Source: an uncultured Gemmatimonadota bacterium
Lineage (GTDB): Bacteria > Gemmatimonadota > Gemmatimonadetes > Gemmatimonadales > GWC2-71-9
Direction: 5' to 3'
Assembly: GCA_913009915.1 (NCBI GenBank)
Contig: CAJVYZ010000235.1
Coordinates: 1-5,283 of the forward strand
Length of the DNA: 5,283 bases
Part shown: piece by piece, positions 1 to 5,283 of the stretch
How positions within the stretch are numbered: the stretch's first letter is position 1
Layout: every line of letters begins with the position of its first letter
Program-made: the position numbers and the translations under genes
Notes under the pieces: generated by a model
Told to the model about the DNA's origin: nothing
Database searches by the model: none
What the model saw: only the letters and a program-made list of their open reading frames with translations

Positions 1-74
1 ATTGAGGAGGAGTGAATCGCGGTGTCGTCTGTGTTTTTTTTATTTTTATGTTTTTGTCTTCTATTTTTTTTTTT
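1..74. other. Non-biological read-through filler with poly-T run
   Basis: This stretch is T-rich and low in complexity, ending in an uninterrupted run of 11 T (64-74) directly before the Illumina P5 sequence. Flow-cell oligos carry a T linker 5' of P5, so a read running through a short insert and the whole adapter ends in poly-A, which appears as poly-T on this strand. The remaining bases look like the random low-quality calls expected after the template ends. No gene or signal is supported. Reading frames that cross it translate adapter and noise. Confidence 0.85.
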
Positions 75-132
75 AATGATACGGGGACCACCGAGATCTA
101 CCCTCTTTCCCTACCCGACGCTCTTCCGATCT
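75..132 (+). other. Illumina P5 / TruSeq universal adapter (contaminant)
   Basis: The 58 bases match the TruSeq universal adapter over its full length, from AATGATACGG to GCTCTTCCGATCT, with three substitutions: C to G at 85, and A to C at 102 and 115. Errors of this kind fit low-quality read ends. Native sequence starts at 133. Translations of this segment give familiar adapter-derived peptides (for example the string ending DALPIS on the plus strand) that pollute protein databases. The truB frame runs into it and stops coding real protein at 133. Confidence 0.98.
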
Positions 133-708
133 CCGAAGCGCCACCAGGTGGGCGCCTGTTCCCAGTCGGCGTCCGGCGTCGCGCGCCAGTGCCCGGATAT
201 AGGTGCCGGCACTGACGGTGACGCGGAAGGTCACGTTGCGGCCGTCGACCTCGAGCACGTCGAGGGCGTGAACCGTCACCTCGACCGGCCGCAACGCCAC
301 CGCCTCGCCCCGGCGGGCCAACCGGTGGCTCCGTTCGCCATCCACCCGCTTGGCGGAGTACGCCGGCGGCTCCTGGAGCTGGCGTCCGGTAAAGCCCTCG
401 AGCGTCGCGCGGACGGCGTCTTCGTCGGGCAGCGCGCCATGCCACTCCGCCACCACTGCCCCGGTGCCATCGTCGGTGTCGGTGGTGACGCCGAGCTTCA
501 TGGTGGCCCGATAGGTCTTCGGCTGCTGCTCGATGAACCGGGCCAGTCGGGTTCCCCGTCCGAGCAACACCACGAGGAGTCCGGTGGCGAACGGATCGAG
601 CGTCCCGGTGTGCCCGACCGCCCGGGTGCCGAGTGTTCGCCGGACGTGGCGCACGACGTCGTGGGACGTCGCTCCGGCGGGCTTGTCGATCAACAGGGCG
701 CCCGTCAG
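133..708 (-). CDS. truB: tRNA pseudouridine-55 synthase TruB (3' end missing)
   Basis: TruB isomerises U55 to pseudouridine in the T-loop of tRNAs in the cytoplasm. The visible 192 codons carry the family signatures: LLIDKPAGATSHDVV at the N-terminus, the catalytic motif GHTGTLDPFATG with the nucleophile Asp at about residue 38, KTYRA with its Tyr at about 66, PPAYSA, and GTYIRALARD at 167-176 followed by GTGAHLVALRR. Family members are usually about 230-315 aa, so the C-terminal part is missing. The frame runs straight into the adapter at 132, so this is a contig end and not a natural truncation. The start is unusual. Homologues begin a few residues before LLIDKP, which here falls on CTG at 708-706, sharing CTGA with the rbfA stop. 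A GGGAG Shine-Dalgarno sequence lies 8 nt upstream (721-717). TTG at 693 is the alternative start but would drop the conserved GALL residues. It is the last visible gene of the operon. Confidence 0.93.
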
Positions 709-1064
709 TCGAGGGACTCCCGGTGAATTTGGTCGAGCAAGGCGTCGATCTTCTTGGCGTGCTCCAAGCCACGATCGATGGCAAACGCGACCGTCGGCAC
801 CGTGCGCATCGTCAGCACCCGCGCCAGCTTGGACCGGAGGAATCCCGCGGCGCTTTCCAGTCCTTCGATCGCCCGTTGTTGTTCTTCGTCCGTTCCCGAG
901 GTGGCGACATATATGGTGGCGTGTCCCAGATCACCGGTCACCTCGACTCTGGTGAGGGTCACGCTCCCCACCCGCGGGTCCCGCAGTTCGCGGCCGATGA
1001 CTTCGGCGAGCACTTGCCGGATGTTCTCGGCGACCTGCTCCGGCCTGCGCGACGATCCCTTCAT
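705..1064 (-). CDS. rbfA: 30S ribosome-binding factor RbfA
   Basis: RbfA is a small KH-type RNA-binding protein that binds the immature 30S subunit, helps 5'-end processing of 16S rRNA and is needed for cold adaptation. The 119-aa product has the usual length and pattern: an N-terminal helix with the VAENIRQVLAEVI stretch (11-23), the conserved DPR (29-31), the strand segment VTLTRVEVTGDLGHATIYVA (35-54), and a C-terminal segment with VPTVAFAIDRGLEHAKKIDALL (89-110), which matches the family's P-x-(L/V)-x-F-x-x-D...LL ending. The ATG at 1064 overlaps the stop of the DUF503 gene as ATGA, and its own TGA overlaps the truB start. There is no strong Shine-Dalgarno sequence before the ATG, so translation is probably coupled to the upstream gene. 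Confidence 0.95.
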   Translation of the reverse strand: MKGSSRRPEQVAENIRQVLAEVIGRELRDPRVGSVTLTRVEVTGDLGHATIYVATSGTDEEQQRAIEGLESAAGFLRSKLARVLTMRTVPTVAFAIDRGLEHAKKIDALLDQIHRESLD

Positions 1065-1342
1065 TGGATCAGCGTCACCGAATCGATGATGCGTACGCCG
1101 TCAGCGGACTCGATCACCTGGTCCGCCGCCCGGATGGTCTGCTCGGCGTCCCGCCGGTCGCTCGCCACGGCGGCACACGCCACCTCGGCTCGTTGCCATA
1201 GATCCTGATAGGCCGTTTCGGCCACACTCACGTTGAGCGTCTTGCCGAGCCGGGTGGTGAGTGGCTTCAGGATGCCGCGTTTTTCCTTGAGCGAGTGACA
1301 CCCCGGCAAGTGCAGCTCCCAGGTCCCGACGGCGACCAACAC
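1061..1342 (-). CDS. DUF503 / YlxP-like small protein
   Basis: This 93-aa protein belongs to the DUF503 (YlxP-like) family, often encoded between infB and rbfA. A role in ribosome biogenesis has been suggested for the family, but no firm biochemical activity is known to me. The family hallmarks are visible: a short first strand followed by WELHLPGCHSLKEKR (8-22), then a conserved helix and a segment around NVSVAETAYQDLWQRAEVA (37-55), and a final strand ending RIIDSVTLIQ. I place the start at GTG 1342-1340, 1 nt after the infB stop, because homologues begin directly at this strand. The open frame extends 30 codons further upstream, but that part overlaps infB and has no family-like sequence. 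The stop TGA overlaps the rbfA ATG. The start lacks a clear Shine-Dalgarno sequence, which fits coupling to infB. Confidence 0.88.
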   Translation of the reverse strand: MLVAVGTWELHLPGCHSLKEKRGILKPLTTRLGKTLNVSVAETAYQDLWQRAEVACAAVASDRRDAEQTIRAADQVIESADGVRIIDSVTLIQ

Positions 1343-1343
1343 G

Positions 1344-3974
1344 TCACACCGCCGGGGCGGCGGACGAATCCTCCAGCGTGCGCCGAACCTGTTCCACCAG
1401 GAACGATTCGATGCGGTCACCCACCTTGACATCGTTGAAGTTCTCGATGGCGATACCGCACTCGAGTCCTTCCCGGACTTCCTTCACGTCGTCCTTGAAG
1501 CGTTTGAGGCTGCTCATGGTACCGGTGTAGATGGCCACGCCGTCGCGGACGAGCCGGACCTGGGCATCGCGCTGCATCACCCCGCTGGTCACGTTGCAGC
1601 CGGCGATGGTGCCGACCTTGCTGACCTTGAAGGTCTGCAGCACCTCGGCTTCGCCGAGGATCACTTCGCGCTCTTCGGGTCGCAGCAATCCCTCGAGAGC
1701 CTGGCGCACCTCTTCCACCGCTTCGTAGATGACGGTGTAGGTACGGATTTCGACCTTCTCGCGGTCGGCGGCGGCCCGCGCCTTGGCGTCGGGGCGAACG
1801 TGGAACCCGAGGATGTAGGCCTCCGAGGCCTTGGCGAGGAGAACGTCGCTCTCCGTCACGGCGCCCACTCCGCGGTGGACGACGTCGACCTGGACTTCGT
1901 CGGTGCCGAGTTGGGCCAGCGAGTCGGCCAGCGCTTCGGCTGGGCCACCCTGGTCCGCCTTGATGATGACGCGGAGTTGACTGACTTCACCCTCCTTGAG
2001 CGCGCGGCTGAAGTCCTCGAGTGAGGTGCCACGAGCACCACGCCGGTTCTGGGCTTCGCGCTCGAGCCTTTGGCGTTTCTGCGCGATCTCACGAGCATCG
2101 GCCGCGGTAGCGACCCCGACGAAGGCGTCCCCCGCCGCCGGAACTCCGTCGATGCCGAGTACCTGCACGGGGATCGAGGGACCCGCGGCCTCGACGGCAT
2201 TGCCGCGCTCGTCGAACAGGGCTCGTACCCGGCCGGAGAACTTGCCGCAAATGAAGTTCTCGCCCCGCCTCAGGGTCCCTCGCTGTACCAGAATGGTGGC
2301 CACCGGCCCCTTGCCGGGGTCGAGGGTAGCCTCGAGCACGGTGCCGTTGGCGCGACGATCGGGGTTGGCCTTGATGTCCAGCAGCTCGGCCTGCAGCAGA
2401 ATCTTCTCGAGCAAGACCTCCACGCCTTGTCCCGTCTTGGCCGATATGGGGGCGGAAAGAACCTCGCCGCCGAACTCTTCCAAGACCACGTTGTGTTGCA
2501 GGAGGTCCTGCATGGTCTTCTGCGGATTGGCCGTCGGCAGATCCACCTTGTTGACGGCCACGACCAGTGGGACGCCGGCGTTCTTGGCGTGACTGATGGC
2601 CTCGATCGTTTGGGGCATGACCTGGTCGTCCGCGGCAACGACCAACACCACGAGGTCGGTCACCTGGGCGCCACGGGCACGCATGGCGGTGAACGCCTCG
2701 TGTCCCGGTGTGTCGAGGAAGGTGAGTTTCTGCCCATTCGGCAGGGCGACGTGGTAGGCACCGATGTGCTGGGTGATGCCACCCGCCTCCCCGGCGACGA
2801 CGTTGGCCTTGCGGATGTAGTCGAGCAACGACGTCTTGCCGTGGTCGACGTGTCCCATGATGGTGACCACTGGGGGACGCGGTTCCTGCTGCTCGTCGTC
2901 GTCCAGCGTCTCCTCGACGAGGTCGGCCACGTATTCGTCTTCTTTCACCGCTTCGTAACCGAATTCCGACGCGATCAGTTCGATCTGGTCGAAATCAAGT
3001 CGCTGGTTGACGGTGATCATCAAGCCGAGCTCCTTGAAGGCGAAGGTGACGATCTCGGTGGCCGCTACCTTCATGAGTTCGGCCAACTCGGCGGCCGAGA
3101 TGAACTCGTTCACCCGGATCCGGGTCTTTTCCTTCTCCCGCTCCTCGGCAGCGAGTCCGGCCTGGATTTCCCGGTACTTGGGATCCTGGGACCGTGCGCC
3201 ACGGCCGCGCTTGCCACCCTTCATGCCGCGCAGGGTCTTGGAGATGTTGGCCCGGACGGTGCCCTGGTCCACGCTGGACCGTCGCGATTTCTTGCCTTTC
3301 TTGCGGCGTTCGCGCTCGGAGGGCTTGGCACCCGCTCCGGCGCTGCTGAATACCGGCCTCGGGCCCTGGGGCGCGGCCGGCCGGGCGACGCGCGGCGGGA
3401 TGAACGGCTTGGCGGGGGGCGGCGCCGGCGCCGGCCCTACTGCCGCCGGAGGTGCAGCCGCTTCTCCGTCCGCCGCAGGAGCAGCCGGTTCTTCGACCGC
3501 CGTGGCTGTCTCGGCCTCCTTCGCCTCTTCCTCCACCGGTGGGAGGTCCAGGAACAGTGCCCGGGCTCGCTCCTCGAGCGTCTGCGGCACCTCGGCCGCG
3601 GTCGGTTCTTCGAGAATCAGCTCCAACTCGATTCGCGCTTCTTCGGCCGCCAGGCGCTTGGCCTCCGCGGCCTCTGCCTTGGCATCGGCTTTGGCGACTT
3701 CCGCTGCCGTGCGGCGGCGCTTGCGTGGTGCGGCTGGCTTGGGAACCTCGACTTCCGCCGTCTTGGCCTTGCGGCGGCCCCGCTTGGGCTTGGGCTCCTC
3801 GTGGTCGAGGCGCTTGTCCCGTTCCCACCTGACCCGGATTTGGGAGACCTGACGCGGCTCCAGTGCCGAGAGGTGGCTCCGCACGAAGATGTTCATCTCC
3901 CGCAGCATGGTAAGCAGCTGCTCCGAGGGAATCCCAAATTCGCTTGCCAGATCATGAATTCTCGTCTTGACCAC
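1344..3974 (-). CDS. infB: Translation initiation factor IF-2
   Basis: IF-2 is the GTPase that delivers initiator fMet-tRNA to the 30S subunit and promotes 50S joining. The 876-aa protein is complete. Its order is an IF2_N module (about 3-54), a long Ala/Pro/Glu/Lys-rich linker (about 55-280), and a second IF2_N-like module (about 285-340). The G domain follows with every nucleotide motif intact: G1 GHVDHGKT 374-381, the GGITQHIG region 398-405, G3 DTPGHE 421-426, G4 NKVD 475-478 and G5 SAK 511-513. Then come the domain II beta-barrel (about 545-625), domain III (about 645-755) and the C-terminal fMet-tRNA-binding domain, with AGCNVTSG (791-798, conserved Cys 793) and [16 protein letters not shown] (838-853). 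The start is GTG at 3974, preceded by a strong GGGGAGG Shine-Dalgarno sequence at 3986-3980 that touches the stop of the upstream gene. The stop lies 1 nt before the DUF503 start. Confidence 0.98.
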   Translation of the reverse strand: MVKTRIHDLASEFGIPSEQLLTMLREMNIFVRSHLSALEPRQVSQIRVRWERDKRLDHEEPKPKRGRRKAKTAEVEVPKPAAPRKRRRTAAEVAKADAKAEAAEAKRLAAEEARIELELILEEPTAAEVPQTLEERARALFLDLPPVEEEAKEAETATAVEEPAAPAADGEAAAPPAAVGPAPAPPPAKPFIPPRVARPAAPQGPRPVFSSAGAGAKPSERERRKKGKKSRRSSVDQGTVRANISKTLRGMKGGKRGRGARSQDPKYREIQAGLAAEEREKEKTRIRVNEFISAAELAELMKVAATEIVTFAFKELGLMITVNQRLDFDQIELIASEFGYEAVKEDEYVADLVEETLDDDEQQEPRPPVVTIMGHVDHGKTSLLDYIRKANVVAGEAGGITQHIGAYHVALPNGQKLTFLDTPGHEAFTAMRARGAQVTDLVVLVVAADDQVMPQTIEAISHAKNAGVPLVVAVNKVDLPTANPQKTMQDLLQHNVVLEEFGGEVLSAPISAKTGQGVEVLLEKILLQAELLDIKANPDRRANGTVLEATLDPGKGPVATILVQRGTLRRGENFICGKFSGRVRALFDERGNAVEAAGPSIPVQVLGIDGVPAAGDAFVGVATAADAREIAQKRQRLEREAQNRRGARGTSLEDFSRALKEGEVSQLRVIIKADQGGPAEALADSLAQLGTDEVQVDVVHRGVGAVTESDVLLAKASEAYILGFHVRPDAKARAAADREKVEIRTYTVIYEAVEEVRQALEGLLRPEEREVILGEAEVLQTFKVSKVGTIAGCNVTSGVMQRDAQVRLVRDGVAIYTGTMSSLKRFKDDVKEVREGLECGIAIENFNDVKVGDRIESFLVEQVRRTLEDSSAAPAV

Positions 3975-3988
3975 TCGTTCCTCCCCTA
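3975..3988 (-). promoter_or_regulatory. infB ribosome binding site overlapping upstream stop
   Basis: On the minus strand the sequence reads TAGGGGAGGAACGA followed by GTG. A near-perfect Shine-Dalgarno core (GGGGAGG) starts within the TAG stop codon of the L7Ae-like gene and lies 5 nt from the GTG. This supports the GTG as the true infB start despite being non-ATG, and suggests that ribosomes terminating on the upstream gene can re-initiate on infB. Confidence 0.85.
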
Positions 3989-4249
3989 GTCCTGTGTGCG
4001 GGCCCGGCCAACGATCCCGGCCGCGAGCGCCCGCTCCTCCACTCCAACCACCATGACAGGTGGCTTGCCTACCGTGGCGCCAAGTTGACTGGCGCTGGGG
4101 CCCTGTACCAGCGGCACCCGGCGGGCCCGGGCCAGTCGGACCACCTTGTCTTCGACTCGCCCGCTCCCGCCCCCGGCAATCACCACCCAGTGACGATCGC
4201 CCTGTCGTAATGCCCGGCCCACCCTATCTCCCCCGATTCGCACCCGCCC
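3986..4249 (-). CDS. L7Ae/YlxQ-like RNA-binding protein (5' end missing)
   Basis: The last 87 residues of a small L7Ae/L30e-fold protein, a family that binds kink-turn RNA. It is commonly encoded between nusA and infB (YlxQ in Bacillus). Seen directly: GRVRIGGDRVGRALRQGD, then WVVIAGGGSGRVEDKVVRLARARRVPL, then GATVGKPPVMVVGVEERALAAGI. These match the family's order of G-(K/R)-x-x-x-G, a central V-V-I-A strand, and the final GKPPVMVVGV strand. Members are roughly 100 aa, so only about 12-18 N-terminal residues are lacking. Homology stops at about 4250: residues further upstream in the open frame (Gly/Asp-rich, then Glu/Val-rich) do not resemble the family and are antisense to an M20 peptidase fragment. 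The gene is therefore cut at the presumed chimeric junction. The stop TAG at 3988-3986 lies 11 nt before infB. Confidence 0.8.
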   Translation of the reverse strand, partial: GRVRIGGDRVGRALRQGDRHWVVIAGGGSGRVEDKVVRLARARRVPLVQGPSASQLGATVGKPPVMVVGVEERALAAGIVGRARTQD

Positions 4250-4268
4250 CCAACCGCCGCCCACGTCC
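4247..4268. other. Probable chimeric assembly junction
   Basis: To the left, minus-strand homology to an L7Ae-like protein runs up to about 4249 and then stops about 15 residues short of the expected start. To the right, plus-strand homology to the C-terminus of an M20 peptidase begins at about 4265 with no N-terminal three quarters of the gene. An in-frame stop (TAA 4208-4210) lies just upstream in the left block. Two conserved genes of opposite orientation are thus broken at the same point, inside a C/G-rich low-complexity stretch. Base composition also falls to the right. An artificial join of two genomes explains this best. A real rearrangement is possible but would have split a conserved operon. 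Confidence 0.8.
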
Positions 4269-4468
4269 CCCCCGTCCTCATCCGTGAAGGTGCCACCATC
4301 CCCGTCATCAGCGACTTCAAACGCGTCCTGGCCATCAACACCATCCTGATGGGCTTCGGTCGCCAAGACAACGCCATCCACTCCCCCAACGAACATTTCC
4401 GCCTCGACGATTTCGACCTCGGATGCCGCGCCCATGCCGCCCTGATCGACGAACTGCGAAAAATGTAA
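4262..4468 (+). CDS. M20-family metallopeptidase, C-terminal fragment
   Basis: The plus-strand frame ending at TAA 4466-4468 encodes 67 residues that match the end of M20 (ArgE/DapE/ACY1/CPG2-type) zinc peptidases, most like the dipeptidase branch. The markers are PVLIREGATIPVI, then ILMGFGRQDNAIHSPNEHF with the His of IHSPNE (a conserved metal ligand in the family), then LDDFDLGCRAHAALIDEL as the closing helix. Full-length members are about 400-480 aa, so more than 80% is missing. It is not in the list of longer open frames because no start codon lies in the visible part. Loss of the 5' part coincides with the chimeric junction, so the gene is probably intact in its source genome. Substrate cannot be told from this fragment. 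Confidence 0.85.
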   Translation, partial: HVPPVLIREGATIPVISDFKRVLAINTILMGFGRQDNAIHSPNEHFRLDDFDLGCRAHAALIDELRKM

Positions 4469-4500
4469 CTCCTCCCCATTCGTTCCCCTGCCCGTTAAAT

Positions 4501-4521
4501 CATTTTTATTTGAGAAAAATG
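4501..4521. repeat. AT-rich inverted repeat upstream of promoter
   Basis: A perfect 7-bp inverted repeat: CATTTTT at 4501-4507 and AAAAATG at 4515-4521, separated by a 7-nt spacer. It ends one base before the putative -35 box of the downstream gene. It could be an operator, an upstream AT-rich promoter element, or chance in an AT-rich stretch. It lacks the GC-rich stem and T tract of an intrinsic terminator for the M20 gene. Confidence 0.35.
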
Positions 4522-4549
4522 TTGACGAATTGGAAAACGATGTTATATT
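4522..4549 (+). promoter_or_regulatory. Putative sigma-70-type promoter
   Basis: TTGACG at 4522-4527 (one mismatch to the -35 consensus) and TATATT at 4544-4549 (one mismatch to the -10 consensus) are separated by 16 nt. The surrounding AT-rich stretch is the only one of its kind in this part of the contig, and it lies upstream of the exported-protein gene in the right orientation. Transcription would begin near 4556 and give a leader of about 100 nt. This is a consensus match by eye. The preferred spacing in the source phylum is unknown. Confidence 0.5.
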
Positions 4550-4565
4550 GATACTGTAGGATTTC

Positions 4566-4580
4566 AAATCAGATTGATTT
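4566..4580. repeat. Small palindrome AAATCA-GAT-TGATTT
   Basis: A perfect 6-bp inverted repeat with a 3-nt centre sits just downstream of the predicted transcription start. The position and symmetry would suit a repressor operator, but nothing in the window identifies a regulator. A chance palindrome in AT-rich DNA is also possible. Confidence 0.3.
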
Positions 4581-4582
4581 CG

Positions 4583-4607
4583 CATCATTCGGAGTGGCCG
4601 AATGGTG
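4583..4607 (+). promoter_or_regulatory. 5'-leader stem-loop
   Basis: CATCATTCGG (4583-4592) can pair with CCGAATGGTG (4598-4607) over 10 bp with a single G-U pair, closing a 5-nt loop (AGTGG). In the mRNA this hairpin would lie about 35 nt upstream of the ribosome binding site of the exported-protein gene. It is not followed by a U tract, so it does not look like an intrinsic terminator. It may act as an mRNA-stabilising 5' structure or a protein-binding site. The function is unknown. Confidence 0.5.
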
Positions 4608-4641
4608 AAGCGAGAGCCTGTTTATCTTGTTCACTTACTCA

Positions 4642-4647
4642 AAGGAG
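4642..4647 (+). promoter_or_regulatory. Ribosome binding site of exported-protein gene
   Basis: AAGGAG lies 7 nt before the ATG at 4655 and is the only good Shine-Dalgarno match in the leader. It decides the start in favour of 4655 over the in-frame ATG at 4574. Confidence 0.8.
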
Positions 4648-4654
4648 ACGGACT

Positions 4655-5210
4655 ATGAAACATTGGAAGACTTTGACGTTTTTGTCCCTGGCCGGGTGTC
4701 TGGTGCTGGGGACGGCCAACCGGGCGCGGGCGGGGACGATGACGACTATTTTTGCCGATGACTTTTCCAACGGTATCGTCACCAGCAGTGACAATGGTAC
4801 GCCCCTCAACACCAGCGACGACGCTCCCGGCTACTGGGTCGCCAGCAGCAGCAAAGGCGGCCAAAATCCATCGGAAACGGGCTCGGTAATCACGATGCCG
4901 TTGGGAACGGGAGCCTACGGTTCCAGCAGTATCGTCGGGCAACAAGTGACCAACGATTTCAACTTTTTCGACAAGACCCTGACGATTACCGTCACCAACA
5001 TCAACTTCGGCACACCTGACACGGTCGGACGACGAGTTCGCATCGGCCTGTCGGGAAGCACCCTGGGCTTTTCAGACAAGAATGACCAACTGTTACTCGA
5101 GGTTTTCAACCTACCGAACTATGACTATGGCTATGTTACGCTGCATGGGACAGTGAATGGAACGGCATTTGCCCAATTCGGGCCCCTACATCCCACAAAT
5201 CTATATTACA
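4655..5210 (+). CDS. Exported protein of unknown function (3' end missing)
   Basis: I do not recognise the family. The first 185 residues are visible. An N-terminal export signal is clear: a Lys-containing start (MKHWK), a hydrophobic stretch (about 6-21) and a probable signal peptidase I site after ARA at 24-26. LAGC at 12-15 also fits a lipobox, although that would make a very short lipoprotein signal. The mature part is rich in Gly, Ser, Thr, Asn and Asp, with alternating strand-like segments (for example TLTITVTNINFG) and aromatic clusters (NYDYGY). It looks like an extracellular beta-sandwich of the kind found in large PEP-CTERM or surface proteins, but no C-terminal sorting signal can be checked because the gene runs into the P7 adapter at 5211. 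The ATG at 4655 is chosen because AAGGAG at 4642-4647 lies 7 nt upstream and the signal peptide starts there. An in-frame ATG at 4574 lies in the structured leader and has no such support. Residues after TNLYY (KIGRAHV) are wholly or mainly adapter translation. Confidence 0.8.
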
Positions 5211-5283
5211 AGATCGGAAGAGCACACGTCTGAACTCCAGTCACACTGATATATCTCGTATGCCGTCTTCTGCTTGAAAAAAA
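5211..5283 (+). other. Illumina TruSeq indexed P7 adapter plus poly-A (contaminant)
   Basis: From AGATCGGAAGAGC at 5211 the sequence follows the TruSeq indexed adapter: the read-2 primer site to 5244, the 8-base index region ACTGATAT at 5245-5252 (which I recall as TruSeq index 25), then ATCTCGTATGCCGTCTTCTG through CTTG at 5276. Seven A follow (5277-5283), as expected when a read runs off the adapter into the flow-cell linker. No mismatch is seen. The segment is not biological and ends the exported-protein frame artificially. Confidence 0.99.

Noticed and set aside
12..726. Plus-strand open frames beginning in the first 30 bases
   Set aside because: Their N-terminal parts translate the poly-T filler and P5 adapter, giving well-known adapter peptides, and their remainder is antisense to truB.
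2070..3989. 639-codon open frame on the plus strand opposite infB
   Set aside because: It is fully antisense to a complete, motif-perfect IF-2 gene. Long antisense open frames are common in high-GC DNA. Its translation has no recognisable domain and looks like the mirror of infB codons.
4469..4521. Intrinsic terminator for the M20 gene
   Set aside because: The only inverted repeat here is AT-only apart from its outer C/G pair, and it has no T tract after the stem. It does not meet the usual pattern.
3986..4588. Single 200-aa minus-strand protein across the whole open frame
   Set aside because: Only the C-terminal 87 residues resemble an L7Ae-like protein. The upstream part is antisense to the M20 peptidase fragment and to the AT-rich promoter region, so the open frame is a product of the junction.
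4591..4612. tRNA-like string resembling the start and D-arm of a Ser/Leu tRNA
   Set aside because: GGAGTGGCCGAATGGTGAAGC resembles a class II tRNA 5' part, but no anticodon arm, T-loop (GTTCRANNC) or matching acceptor strand follows before the ribosome binding site at 4642.
4574..4654. Upstream in-frame ATG as start of the exported protein
   Set aside because: It would add 27 residues before a good signal peptide, has no Shine-Dalgarno sequence, and lies in the palindrome/stem-loop region. The ATG at 4655 has AAGGAG at proper spacing.
133..5210. A novel defence, mobile or biosynthetic system
   Set aside because: The left block is housekeeping translation genes. The right block is a peptidase end and one unknown exported protein. 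There are no transposase, repeat-array, toxin-antitoxin or nuclease signatures, and the unusual arrangement is explained by a chimeric join plus adapters.

Overview
This window is an assembled contig of about 5.1 kb (roughly 133-5210) with untrimmed Illumina library sequence at both ends. The left end has the P5/universal adapter at 75-132, preceded by a T run and unreadable filler. The right end has an indexed TruSeq P7 adapter at 5211-5276 followed by poly-A. None of the terminal sequence is biological. The contig also appears to be a chimera of two unrelated bacterial genomes, joined near 4250.

Left block (133 to about 4249, all on the minus strand, high GC): a piece of the classic bacterial nusA-infB translation operon. 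In transcription order it holds the C-terminal part of an L7Ae/YlxQ-like RNA-binding protein, complete infB (translation initiation factor IF-2, 876 aa), a complete DUF503/YlxP-like small protein, complete rbfA (30S maturation factor), and truB (tRNA pseudouridine-55 synthase) cut off by the adapter. The genes are packed tightly: 11 nt, 1 nt, then two 4-nt stop/start overlaps. This points to one polycistronic mRNA with translational coupling. The products act together on ribosome assembly, initiation and tRNA modification. The gene order and the Ala/Pro/Glu-rich IF-2 N-terminus suggest a high-GC bacterium. Gemmatimonadota is my best guess from remembered IF-2 sequences, not from a search.

Right block (about 4265-5210, plus strand, visibly lower GC): the last 67 codons of an M20-family metallopeptidase (dipeptidase/deacylase type), then a 186-nt AT-rich intergenic region with a plausible sigma-70 promoter, two short inverted repeats and a 10-bp stem-loop. 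The 5' part of a gene for an exported protein of unrecognised family follows, cut off by the P7 adapter. The style of the exported protein suggests Planctomycetota or Verrucomicrobiota, at low confidence.

I see no new biological system here. The most important conclusions are technical: adapter-derived ends, and a probable chimeric junction that truncates two conserved genes at the same point. The points of biological interest are the apparent CTG start of truB within a CTGA overlap, and the structured leader upstream of the unknown exported protein.
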